Source of the DNA: Streptomyces asiaticus
GTDB lineage: Bacteria > Actinomycetota > Actinomycetes > Streptomycetales > Streptomycetaceae
Direction of reading: 5' to 3'
Assembly (NCBI RefSeq): GCF_018138715.1
Contig: NZ_JAGSHX010000001.1
Location: 1,178,001 to 1,242,000 of the forward strand
Length of the DNA stretch: 64,000 bases
Part shown: positions 52,875-60,812 of the stretch, one piece after another
How the letters are laid out: every line of letters starts with the position of its first letter
How positions within the stretch are numbered: position 1 is the stretch's first letter
Position numbers and translations under genes: made by a program
Notes under the pieces: generated by a model
What the model was told of the DNA's origin: nothing
Database searches by the model: none
What the model saw: only the letters and a program-made list of their open reading frames with translations

Positions 52875-54652
52875 CCGCCCTGGCGGCCCGGCTTGAAGCG
52901 CACCTCGGCGACCCGCACGCCCCGGCGAGCCGGATGCCGTTCACGCGTGTCCTCGACCTGGATGAGCGTGAGGAGTACCCGTACGCGTTCGTGAACATGC
53001 TGCGCGACTGGGGCGTGCCCGAGTACGCGCTCCCGGGCGAGCAGGGCGGGAAGGCGGGCGATGTGGAGGCCAATTTCAGCCTGGTGCGGCTCATAGCCCG
53101 CCGCGACCCCACCACGGCGACCGCCCTCATGGTCACGAACCTGGCCTTCATGCCGGTGTGGATCGGCGGGAGCGAGGAGCAGAAGCGGGCCGTCGTCGAC
53201 GCCGTCAAGCGCGGTGCCCGCCTGTCCTGGGGCCTGTCCGAGCGTGCGTACGGCAGCGATCTGCTCGCCAACGCCATGAGCGCCCGCAAGGTCGAGGGAG
53301 GCTACCGCCTCACCGGCGAGAAGTGGCTCATCGGCAATGCCACGTGGTCCGACGCGGTGGTCGTCTTCGCCCGCACCGGGGAGCGCCCGGGCCCGGCCGC
53401 CTTCTCCCTCTTCCTGATGGAGAAGCGCAAGACCCCGGCCGGCTCGGTCGAGGAGTTGCCCCGCGAGAGGCTGCACGGGCTGCGCGCGATGGACATCAGC
53501 GGCATCCGTGTTGACGACGTCTTCCTGCCGGACTCCGCGCTCATCGGCGCCGAGGGCCAGGGCCTGGAGATCACCCTGAAGGCGACGCAGACGGCTCGCA
53601 CGCAGATCAGCAGTATCGCGATGTCCGCCGTCGACACCGGCCTCAGGCTCACTCTCGACTTCACCGAGGAGCGGGTCATCCTCGGCAAGCCGGTCAGCGA
53701 CGTCCCGTACAGCAGACGGCAGTTGACGGAGGTCTTCGCCGACCTGATGGTCACCGACGCGGTCTGCCTGGGCGCCGTACGCTGCCTCCAGGCGGCGCCC
53801 GAGCAGGTCAGCGTCTCGTCGTCGGTCGCCAAGTACTTCGTGCCGACGCTGCTCGAAGCCACCATGTCACAGCTGAGCGTGGTGCTCGGTGCACGCTTCT
53901 TCCTCCGCGGCCACCCGCACTACGGCATGTTTCAGAAGCTTCTGCGTGACCTGGTGGTGGCGAACTTCGCCGATGGCAACACTGTGGTCAACCTGCGGAA
54001 CCTCGGCCACCAACTGCCGCAGGTGCTGACCTGCGCCACCACGGCGGGCGAGGGGGTGCGGCTGGCCGCCGCCGACCGGGCCGCGGTTCTGTACGGCATG
54101 GCGCGGGAGCTGCCGCTGTACGAGCCGTGGAAGCAGGAGCTGTCCAGCCGGGGAGGCGAGGACGACACCCTGCTGGCGGCGCCCGACGCGGTAAGGCGCC
54201 TGCGCGGCCTCGCGGGCGAGGCGGAACAGCAGGAGCGCGGCTGGCTGCTGCGCTCTGCCGACACGGCCGACGAATTGCTGGCCCACGCTGCGCTGCTGCG
54301 CGAGCGCTGCGACGCTCTCCGTGCGGAGCTGGGCCGCGCATTCGGGAACTCCGCCGAACTCTTCGACCTGGCCAAGGAGTACAGCCTGGTGCACGCCGCG
54401 GCTGCCTGTGTCCTCACGTACGTGCACTCGCACACCGCGCTCGACGCCCCGCTGCCCAGTGGCGCCGTCCTCCTGCTCCAACTGGAGCGGCTGCGCCGCA
54501 AGGTGCGGCCGCACGAGGCGGTCACCGACCAGGCCGTGGTCGACGAGGTGATGCGGGTGGTGCGCCACTTGTACCGGGAGAACCGGCTCTTCTCGCACTG
54601 GACCTTCCCGCTGGCCGAGCCCACGGCCGATGTGTCCGCCGCCCGCCACTGA
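52856..54652 (+). CDS. Acyl-CoA dehydrogenase-like flavoprotein (long form) 2
   Basis: 598 residues from ATG 52856, 19 bases inside the previous gene, with AGGAGAAG upstream. Same build as its neighbour: ALPGEQGGKAGDVEANFSLV, RLSWGLSERAYGSDLLANAM, GEKWLIGNATWSDAVVVFAR and LHGLRAMDISGIRVDDVFLP, then a helical extension to about 598 residues. The segment corresponding to the substrate-side TEADHGS in gene 1 is SERAYGS here, so the two active sites differ, which fits either two different desaturations or one active and one structural subunit. It ends the first block of tightly overlapping genes. A 220-base gap follows. Confidence 0.85.
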   Translation: MPKADMTALAARLEAHLGDPHAPASRMPFTRVLDLDEREEYPYAFVNMLRDWGVPEYALPGEQGGKAGDVEANFSLVRLIARRDPTTATALMVTNLAFMPVWIGGSEEQKRAVVDAVKRGARLSWGLSERAYGSDLLANAMSARKVEGGYRLTGEKWLIGNATWSDAVVVFARTGERPGPAAFSLFLMEKRKTPAGSVEELPRERLHGLRAMDISGIRVDDVFLPDSALIGAEGQGLEITLKATQTARTQISSIAMSAVDTGLRLTLDFTEERVILGKPVSDVPYSRRQLTEVFADLMVTDAVCLGAVRCLQAAPEQVSVSSSVAKYFVPTLLEATMSQLSVVLGARFFLRGHPHYGMFQKLLRDLVVANFADGNTVVNLRNLGHQLPQVLTCATTAGEGVRLAAADRAAVLYGMARELPLYEPWKQELSSRGGEDDTLLAAPDAVRRLRGLAGEAEQQERGWLLRSADTADELLAHAALLRERCDALRAELGRAFGNSAELFDLAKEYSLVHAAAACVLTYVHSHTALDAPLPSGAVLLLQLERLRRKVRPHEAVTDQAVVDEVMRVVRHLYRENRLFSHWTFPLAEPTADVSAARH

Positions 54653-54872
54653 GGCAGGAGTCCGAAAGTTGAGCTCCTTGCCCCCGGCCGGCCCCGTGGC
54701 CGTCACTGCCGCCGAGCCGGACGCACTGAATGGCGGCGGCCCGCGGGCGCCACCGAATGTCGGCGGTGCGGCCTGCGGCGCCCGGAGAGGTGCTCGCGGT
54801 GGCCGTGGACGGTGGCGCACACCCCGACATCCCTCATTTCGCCCCTCGAACCCTGTGAGTCAAGGACATCCC
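54653..54872. other. 220-base spacer with imperfect inverted repeat
   Basis: CGGGCGCC near 54744 and GGCGCCCG near 54776 form the ends of an imperfect hairpin. It could be a weak terminator or processing site that sets the following gene apart from the dehydrogenase block. No gene is supported. Confidence 0.35.
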
Positions 54873-56498
54873 ATGCCTGTTGAGCACCAGTCGCGCGTGG
54901 CCGTCGTCGGAGCCGGAGTGGCCGGCCTCTCCGCCGCGTACCACCTGCGCGAGCACGCGCACATCACCCTGTACGAGTGCGAGGACCACCTCGGCGGCCA
55001 CGCCCACACCGTGGAGGTCGAGGAGAACGGCCGCAAGTTCGGCATCGACACGGCGTTTGTCGTCTTCAACGAGCCAGCGTATCCCAACTTGACCGCATTC
55101 TTCCGGGAGCTGGACGTCGAGGCGGTCGAACACCCGGGGGGCTTCAACTTCTTCGACCTTGACTCCGGCATCGAGTACGGCACCCGGGAGCTGGTCCTGG
55201 AGGAGGACGAGGTCGTCGGCTGCTACCCGGAGGAGTTCGTCGGCATCTGGCGCGAGGCCCGCCGCTTCCACACCGAGAGCCGCAAGGACTTCCTGCACAA
55301 GAAGACCGACATGCCGCTCGGCGAGTACCTCGACCGGCGCGGCTACAGCCGGGAGTTCCGCAACTCATACGTGATTCTGCTCTGCTCGGCCGTATGGTCG
55401 GTGCCCGCCGAGCGGATCTGGGAGATGCCGGCCTCCACCGTGATCGCCTTCTACATGGGACACGACGAGGGCGGGCTCGGCGGCCGCAGCGTCGACTGGC
55501 GTACCGTCGGTGGCGGCTCCATCTCCTACGTCCGCAAGGCGGTCGCCGCTATCGGGGCCGAGGTGCGCACGTCCGAGCCGGTCACTGGCGTTCACCAGGA
55601 TTCCGAAGGGGTCACGGTGCGCACCGCATCGGCCAGTGAGCGGTTCGACTTCGTGGTCGTGGCCACCCACGCGGACCAGGCGCTGGCCCTGCTGGAGAAC
55701 CCCACGGAGCGGCAGCGGACCGTCCTGGCCCCGGTCCGGTACAACGGTTCACGCGTCATCCTGCACACCGACGCCTCGGTGATGCCAGCAGACCGCTCGC
55801 GCTGGGAGGTGTGGAACTACGGCAAGGTCGCCGTCGGCGGCGAGCAACGCGCCTATGTCGCGTACTACATGAACAAGCTGCACGGCTTCACCGCCGAGAA
55901 GGACTACTTCGTCACCCTCGACTACCCCGGCGATGTGGACCCGGCGAAGGTGATCGCCGAGTTCTCCTACAGTCACCCGGTCATCGACGTCCCCGTGCGC
56001 GAGCTGCAAAAAGACATCTACGACGTCAATGAGGGCCCGCGGGTGAAGCTGTGCGGCTCGTACTTCCACTCCAAGCGGCTGGGCTGGGACCAGATCGGTT
56101 CCCATGAGGCAGCCTTCTCCTCCGGCGCCGAGGCGGCGGCGCAGCTGCTGCGCGACATGGGCGGGGAGAGGCCGGGTGAACCCTCGCTGGCCGGTTGGGA
56201 CATCGCGGCGGCGGACCACGGCGAGTGGATTCCGTGGGGCTCCTGCGGCAAGGCACGTGCCCGGCTCGTGGCCCAGGCCGACGGCTACCACGTCGCACTG
56301 GTCGAGGCCGAGGCAGGCTACCGGACCGACCCGCACGTACACCAGCATGCGGAGTTCTTCTATCTCATCGAGGGACGGGTGAGCAACCAGGGCCGGATCA
56401 TCACCGCGGGCGGCGCGTTCGCGGCGGCCGCGGGCTCCGTGCATGATGCCTTCGTCTCCGAGACACCGGTGCGCTACGTGTCGATCTTCAAACTGTGA
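54873..56498 (+). CDS. FAD-dependent amine-oxidase-like enzyme fused to a cupin
   Basis: 541 residues from ATG 54873, six bases after AAGGA. Residues 8-440 are an NAD(P)/FAD-binding oxidoreductase of the type often found beside cyclopropane-fatty-acid synthases (COG2907-like): VAVVGAGVAGLSAAYHL, the DHLGGHAHTVE loop, DTAFVVFNEPAYPNLT, FDFVVVATHADQALALL, VKLCGSYFHSKRLGWDQIGS. Residues about 455-541 form a separate cupin with a complete metal motif, G482-x5-H488-x-H490-x3-E494-x6-G. The stand-alone flavoproteins of this group act on fatty-acyl chains, so a lipid-like intermediate is a sensible substrate. The cupin could bind metal and regulate, or catalyse a second step. I know of no characterised fusion of this kind. 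A hairpin terminator follows. Confidence 0.8.
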   Translation: MPVEHQSRVAVVGAGVAGLSAAYHLREHAHITLYECEDHLGGHAHTVEVEENGRKFGIDTAFVVFNEPAYPNLTAFFRELDVEAVEHPGGFNFFDLDSGIEYGTRELVLEEDEVVGCYPEEFVGIWREARRFHTESRKDFLHKKTDMPLGEYLDRRGYSREFRNSYVILLCSAVWSVPAERIWEMPASTVIAFYMGHDEGGLGGRSVDWRTVGGGSISYVRKAVAAIGAEVRTSEPVTGVHQDSEGVTVRTASASERFDFVVVATHADQALALLENPTERQRTVLAPVRYNGSRVILHTDASVMPADRSRWEVWNYGKVAVGGEQRAYVAYYMNKLHGFTAEKDYFVTLDYPGDVDPAKVIAEFSYSHPVIDVPVRELQKDIYDVNEGPRVKLCGSYFHSKRLGWDQIGSHEAAFSSGAEAAAQLLRDMGGERPGEPSLAGWDIAAADHGEWIPWGSCGKARARLVAQADGYHVALVEAEAGYRTDPHVHQHAEFFYLIEGRVSNQGRIITAGGAFAAAAGSVHDAFVSETPVRYVSIFKL

Positions 56499-56506
56499 CG
56501 AGGCGG

Positions 56507-56543
56507 CGGGGTGGGGCACTCGGTGATCCGGTGCCCCGCCCCG
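56507..56543. terminator. Bidirectional terminator between flavoprotein and MerR genes
   Basis: A 13-base stem, CGGGGTGGGGCAC against GTGCCCCGCCCCG (one G-U wobble), with an 11-base loop, lying in the gap between two converging genes. Confidence 0.75.
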
Positions 56544-56559
56544 TCTCTTGGGGCAGCGG

Positions 56560-57180
56560 TCAGGCCCTGTGGCGCCTGGCCGACTCGTCCTCCTGCGCGA
56601 GCCGTCGCAGGGCCAGGAGCACGGGTTCGAGGAGCACGGTGAGGACCACCGCGCGTTCGGCTCGCTCCAGCGGGTCGTCCGTGTCCCGCAGCTGGTCGAG
56701 ATCGAGCGCGGCGCAGCGCCCGGCCAGCTCCGCATAGGGCAGCAGGGTCCGCCAGCCGACGTCCATTCCCAGGGAGCGCAGGGTCGTCAGGCCCTCGGCG
56801 ATGACCTGCTTGGCGGGAGCGTGGTCGGAGATCTGCCATCCGACCTCCTTCAGCAGCTCGTCCACTTCATCGAACGCCTCCTTGGCCGGCGGCGGGGCCT
56901 CTTTGTCGACTGGCCGTGCGCCCAGGACCAGTCCGAGCACCTCATGCATGTCGGAGGCGTGCTCGGAGACACCGGCGAGGATCTCCTTGGTCTCGCTCAC
57001 CGAGAGCCCGCGCACGCCGATCAGGGCGCGGACGAGACGGAGGCGGCGCAGGTGGAGCTCGCCGTAGTCGGCTTGGTTGACGGCGGTGGCTTGCCCCTGG
57101 GGCAGCAGACCTTCCCGCAGGTAGTACTTGATCGTCGCAACCGGTACCCCGCTCATCCGGCTGAGCTCGGACATTCGCAT
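56560..57180 (-). CDS. MerR-family transcriptional regulator
   Basis: 206 residues from ATG 57180, nine bases after GGGAGCGG; an upstream in-frame extension to 57240 would cross the operator and is rejected. The N-terminal winged helix is clear (MRMSELSRMSGVPVATIKYY, LREGLLPQG, residues 1-30), followed by the dimer coil and a helical C-terminal domain of about 110 residues without the cysteines of metal sensors. This suggests a drug or small-molecule ligand. It is divergent from the small barrel gene and the exporter, so it probably controls both through the inverted repeats at 57198-57254, possibly in response to the cluster's product. Confidence 0.85.
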   Translation of the reverse strand: MRMSELSRMSGVPVATIKYYLREGLLPQGQATAVNQADYGELHLRRLRLVRALIGVRGLSVSETKEILAGVSEHASDMHEVLGLVLGARPVDKEAPPPAKEAFDEVDELLKEVGWQISDHAPAKQVIAEGLTTLRSLGMDVGWRTLLPYAELAGRCAALDLDQLRDTDDPLERAERAVVLTVLLEPVLLALRRLAQEDESARRHRA

Positions 57181-57197
57181 GCTTGTTCCGCTCCCTG

Positions 57198-57254
57198 ATG
57201 GATAGTGGATAGCTCTATAGTCTACTATGAAGAGCAGCACTCTCCATTATCCAT
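57198..57254. promoter_or_regulatory. Divergent MerR operator/promoter
   Basis: Two nested inverted repeats lie between the merR start and the start at 57271. The outer arms are ATGGATAGTGG (57198-57208) and CCATTATCCAT (57244-57254), 10 of 11 pairing. The inner repeat is perfect, ATAGT-CT-ACTAT (57217-57228). The stretch is strikingly AT-rich for this genome, as expected for a promoter that MerR proteins twist. Confidence 0.65.
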
Positions 57255-57270
57255 GCAAGGGGGCGGCACG

Positions 57271-57693
57271 GTGCCGACACTTCCCTGGACTACTCCGAAT
57301 CCGCCCACTCCCGGGACGCGGGCGTTGGTCATGGCATCCCGTTTCGAGGTGCGCTCGATGCGTGACGTGCCGCGCTTCTTCCTGAAGTCCCTGAGCGCCT
57401 GGGGACAGGTGAAGAAGGCACCCGGCGCGTTCGGCGCCTCGCTCATCGCGCAGCCGCTGAAGCGCACCTTCTACACACTCTCCGCCTGGGAGAGCCGTGA
57501 GGCGCTCTCCACCTACGCCGGCGCCGAACCGCACCGCAGCATCATGACCGGCCTGCGCTCCACCATGCGGACGGCAACCTTCGACTTCTGGGACGTGCCC
57601 GCCGAGGACCTCCCCATCACCTGGAGCGACGCCAGGCGCCGGCTGCGCGCCAAGCTCGCCGCGGACGAGGCCGCGGCGGGCTCCCCGGGCTGA
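57271..57693 (+). CDS. Small dimeric alpha+beta-barrel enzyme (ABM/DUF3291-type)
   Basis: 140 residues from GTG 57271, seven bases after AAGGGGG; the ATG at 57253 overlaps the operator. The pattern of strands and helices (LVMASRFEVRSMRDVPRFFL, GAFGASLIAQPLKRTFYTLS, AWESREALSTYAGAEPHRSI, TATFDFWDVPAEDLP) is that of ferredoxin-like barrels such as antibiotic-biosynthesis monooxygenases and spheroidene-monooxygenase-like proteins. Some members oxidise aromatic or polyene substrates without cofactors, others bind haem or only sense. No catalytic residue can be assigned. Its place next to merR and the exporter suggests a late tailoring or self-protection step. Confidence 0.65.
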   Translation: MPTLPWTTPNPPTPGTRALVMASRFEVRSMRDVPRFFLKSLSAWGQVKKAPGAFGASLIAQPLKRTFYTLSAWESREALSTYAGAEPHRSIMTGLRSTMRTATFDFWDVPAEDLPITWSDARRRLRAKLAADEAAAGSPG

Positions 57694-57796
57694 CCACCCG
57701 AGCTCCCGGTCCGGGAGACCCCGCTCCCGGGCCGGGAACCCTGCCTGCCTTTCCCCTATCTCGCCCGAACGAGACCTAGCTGAGGATCGATTGCGC

Positions 57797-59278
57797 ATGA
57801 TCACGCTGAAATCCGCAGGTGAGGTACCTGCGCAGGCTCCCGGGGGGCGCACCGTGCCCCCGTGGCTGACCATCGTTGCATGCAGCGTCCCGATGTTCAT
57901 GGTGGCGCTCGACAACCTGGTCGTCTCCACGGCGCTGCGGACTCTGGCCGTCGAGTTGAAGGCGTCCACGTCCGATCTCCAGTGGTTCGTCAACGCCTAC
58001 GTCCTGACCTTCGCCTGCCTCCTGCTCACCGCCGCCGGGCTTGGTGACCGCTTCGGACGGCGCAAGGTCTTCGTCTTCGGCATCATCGTCTTCACTGCCT
58101 CGTCCATCGCCTGCGGCCTCGCCGATACCACCGGGCAGCTCATCGCCGGGCGCACCCTCCAGGGCTTCGGGGCCGCAGCCGTGATGCCGTTGTCTCTGAC
58201 GCTGCTCGCGGCGGCCGTCCCCGAGCGCAAGCGCGGCCTGGCGCTCGGCCTCTGGTCCGGCATCAGCGGTCTGGCCGTGGCGGGTGGGCCGGTGGTGGGC
58301 GGTGCCGTGGTCGACGGCCTGGACTGGCAATGGATCTTCTGGGTCAACGTGCCCGTCGGCGTGGTGGCCGTACCGCTGGTCATGTGGGCACTCAAAGAGA
58401 GCTCGGTGCCGGACACCCGGGTCGACCTGCCGGGCATGGCGCTCGCCACCGGCGCACTCTTCGGGATCGTCTGGGCGATCGTCAACGGCGAGCAGGACGG
58501 CTGGACTTCGGGCCGCATCCTGGGCATGTTCGCCGCGGGCGCGATACTGCTCGTGCTGTTCATCCTGTGGGAGCGCCGAGCCCCCGCCCCCCTCCTGCCA
58601 CTCGGCTTCTACCGGTCCCGCGCCTTCGTGCTGAGCAACATCGTCTCGGCGACCATGTACTTCGGGGTCTTCGGCTCCATCTTCCTGCTCTCGCAGTACC
58701 TCCAGATTGCCCCCGTGCGCACCCCTCTGCACGCCGGCGTGCTGACCTTGGCCTGGACGCTGATGCCCATGGTCATCGCCCCGATCGCCGGCGTATTGAC
58801 CGACAAGGTCGGCGGTGGACGCCTGATGGCCCTCGGTCTCTTCCTGCAGGCCGCCGGTCTCGCCTGGATCAACCTGGTGGCCACCGACAACACCCCGTAC
58901 TCCAAGCTCGTCACCGCCATGATTCTCGCCGGTACGGGCATGGGCTTCGCTATCGCGCCCACTGCGGCGGTCGTCCTGGCGTCGGTTCCCGGGGAGCACC
59001 AGGGCAAGGTGTCCGGTGCCAACGCCACATTCCGCGAGATCGGCGGCGCCCTCGGCATTGCTGTTCTGAGCACGGTCTTCGCCAACAGCGGCAACGACCG
59101 CAGCGCCCGGGCTTTCGTCGACGGACTGCACCCCGCGGTCTGGGTCGGTGGGGGAGTGGTGCTCTTCGGCGCCCTCTGCGGCCTGTTCATTCCCCGCCAT
59201 CCGCGGTCCGCCCCCGGCACCGGTGGCCACGGCGCCACCGCCGGGGAGCCGCGCACCGAGGAACCGGTCAAGGCCTGA
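57797..59278 (+). CDS. MFS exporter of the DHA2 (14-TM) type
   Basis: 493 residues from ATG 57797, ten bases after GAGGA; the TTG at 57791 is less well placed. About 14 membrane helices can be traced. The first, WLTIVACSVPMFMVALDNLV, includes the conserved Asp of the family, then motif A GLGDRFGRRKVFVFG, GRTLQGFGAAAVMPLSLTLL and motif C SGISGLAVAGGPVVGG. DHA2 proteins use proton force to export drugs and lipids. Here the obvious cargo is the product of the synthase cluster, giving self-resistance. It follows the small barrel gene by about 100 bases and is probably co-regulated by MerR. A strong hairpin lies 220 bases downstream. Confidence 0.88.
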   Translation: MITLKSAGEVPAQAPGGRTVPPWLTIVACSVPMFMVALDNLVVSTALRTLAVELKASTSDLQWFVNAYVLTFACLLLTAAGLGDRFGRRKVFVFGIIVFTASSIACGLADTTGQLIAGRTLQGFGAAAVMPLSLTLLAAAVPERKRGLALGLWSGISGLAVAGGPVVGGAVVDGLDWQWIFWVNVPVGVVAVPLVMWALKESSVPDTRVDLPGMALATGALFGIVWAIVNGEQDGWTSGRILGMFAAGAILLVLFILWERRAPAPLLPLGFYRSRAFVLSNIVSATMYFGVFGSIFLLSQYLQIAPVRTPLHAGVLTLAWTLMPMVIAPIAGVLTDKVGGGRLMALGLFLQAAGLAWINLVATDNTPYSKLVTAMILAGTGMGFAIAPTAAVVLASVPGEHQGKVSGANATFREIGGALGIAVLSTVFANSGNDRSARAFVDGLHPAVWVGGGVVLFGALCGLFIPRHPRSAPGTGGHGATAGEPRTEEPVKA

Positions 59279-59500
59279 CCAGTGCGGGAGTCGCTGTCTG
59301 TCCCTACCGTCCCGCGCAGCGTGCCGCCATGCCATCGGCGCGCTGCGCGCTGTTCCGGGGTGTTGTGGTCGGTGACCAGGACACCGCCCTCTCGCGAATC
59401 GTGCGGACCCGGGGCGCACACCCGTTGCCCTTCAGCAGACCGGTCAGCTCCGACGACTGGGGCGGGCAACCGCAACGGCCCAGGAAAGGGCCATCTCGGT

Positions 59501-59536
59501 CGAGGGCGGAGGGTGAATGCTCACCCTCCGCCCTCG
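59501..59536 (+). terminator. Strong terminator hairpin after the exporter gene
   Basis: A perfect 16-base stem, CGAGGGCGGAGGGTGA against TCACCCTCCGCCCTCG, with the four-base loop ATGC. Confidence 0.85.
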
Positions 59537-59579
59537 CAACCGATCACAGGACACCCCGTCCCGGGTGCCAGGGTGGTCT

Positions 59580-59960
59580 CACGGCGTGTGACCTGAGCCC
59601 GGCTGAGGTGAACCCGCTGCTCGGGCCGCATCGTGTCCGATCAGGCTGTGCGTCGCTGGAACTGCTGGTGGGCACCGCTGGCCGCAGGCTTGCGCCCACC
59701 TCCAGCACCGTGACGAAGGAGTACGGTCGGCCGGGAATGAACTGCGAGGCCGCCTTCGTCCGCGCCCGTAGACGTCGCAGAACAATCGGTCTGAGGGGCA
59801 CCGCGCGTCCGACCGCAGTCACGGCGAGACGTCCACCGCCAGCACCAGCCTCCCGTCCGGGAACCGGGTAGCGGCAGGCCGGCCAGCAGCGAACGCAGTC
59901 GGCCGGAGTCGATTCGACCCTGGTTGAGCCGTCGTACATCGCTCCGCGTCCGCCAGCCCG
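59580..59960 (-). pseudogene. IS701-type transposase remnant
   Basis: Minus-strand fragments read RFPDGRLVLAVDVSP, then a TGA where the family has Trp, LRSDARCPSDRLFCDVYGRG, and after a frame change RTKAASQFIPGRPYSFVTVL. These are consecutive blocks of the IS701-family transposase (catalytic DVS region onwards) in two frames with one stop. Neither end nor inverted repeats are preserved. The relic lies in the seam between the exporter block and the aminotransferase/reductase block, showing that foreign DNA once entered here. Confidence 0.65.
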
Positions 59961-60002
59961 TCTACGGCTACGACGACAACTCCGCTCGTTGGTGAAGTTC
60001 CG

Positions 60003-60170
60003 AAGTTCCCCGAGGAGTACGACGGGAACTTTTTCGCCGGTGAGTTCGGCCACGGCTGGATCACGCGGACCGAGCAGGGCGACGACGGCACCGTTCAGAA
60101 GAGCAACCCCTTCCTCTGGACCGGCACCCAGGTCATAGACATGGCCTTCGGTCCCGGCGGCGGCCTCGCG
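60003..60170 (+). pseudogene. Sugar-dehydrogenase-type gene fragment
   Basis: About 55 residues are recognisable on the plus strand: KFPEEYDGNFFAGEFGHGWI, then NPFLWTGTQVIDMAFGPGGG. This is a segment of secreted glucose/sorbosone dehydrogenase-like (PQQ-type beta-propeller) proteins, often fused to ThuA domains. There is no start and no continuation. It is a remnant of an unrelated gene in the seam before the aminotransferase block. Confidence 0.6.
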
Positions 60171-60363
60171 ACTCCGATAGGGCAGGGGCGGTCAAGCGCG
60201 AAGGAGTCCGCCTGTCAGCGTGTCAATCGTATGTCAGGTATGGGTATTGGCTCTCCTGATGAGCGACCGCGCATCTTAGGATGCGAATACCGATGGGCGG
60301 GGGTTCCAGTTTTTCTAAACCTCCCCGATTGGGTCCCCTGAAGTGTCCCGAAGGAGGATTTTC

Positions 60364-60783
60364 ATGGCCGTACTGAATGTGACCTGCAGGGGTGCCGAAT
60401 CTACCGAGCGGGTGTGGAAGGTGCTTCTGGACTGCGAGGCCTTCCCGACCTTCTTGGACGGCGTCAACGAGGTCACCGTCACCGGTGAGGAGGCTGGCCG
60501 TCGCACCAGTAGCTGGGTCGTCGAGCTCAAGGGCTCGGAGATGGAATGGGATCAAGAGGATGTCATCGACGTCGAGCGACTTCGCTGGGAGTTTCGTCAG
60601 ACCGAAGGGGACCTCGCCCACTATGAGGGATATTGGCAAGTCCTCGAGGATGCCGAGGGCGTGGCGCTCGAACTCAATGTGGAATTCGACATCGGGCTCC
60701 CCATGGTGGCTGAAATGATCCACCCTGCAGTGGCAAAGTCGTTGCGGGCCTATCAGCAGGGGATTCTCAGCAGCAGCCTGTAG
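60364..60783 (+). CDS. SRPBCC-fold protein (polyketide cyclase-like)
   Basis: 139 residues with a near-perfect AAGGAGG six bases before the ATG. It has a START/Bet v 1-like fold: the first strand VLNVTCRGAESTERVWKVLL, short helices CEAFPTFLDGVNEVTVTG, the middle strands SSWVVELKGSEMEWDQEDVI and LRWEFRQTEGDLAHYEGYW, and a long C-terminal helix. Members bind hydrophobic ligands. Those in biosynthetic clusters act as cyclases or aromatases or as lipid carriers. Starting the aminotransferase/thioester-reductase operon (29 bases upstream of the next gene), it may fold a reactive amino-aldehyde or polyene intermediate or guide ring closure. No catalytic residue is evident. Confidence 0.7.
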   Translation: MAVLNVTCRGAESTERVWKVLLDCEAFPTFLDGVNEVTVTGEEAGRRTSSWVVELKGSEMEWDQEDVIDVERLRWEFRQTEGDLAHYEGYWQVLEDAEGVALELNVEFDIGLPMVAEMIHPAVAKSLRAYQQGILSSSL

Positions 60784-60812
60784 GGGAATGGCTGACTCCT
60801 GAAGGAGGAGAC

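Noticed and set aside
57776..59419. Long minus-strand frame opposite the exporter gene
   Set aside because: The MFS helices, motif A and motif C on the plus strand are clear. The opposite frame is a shadow rich in His, Asp and Glu with no features.
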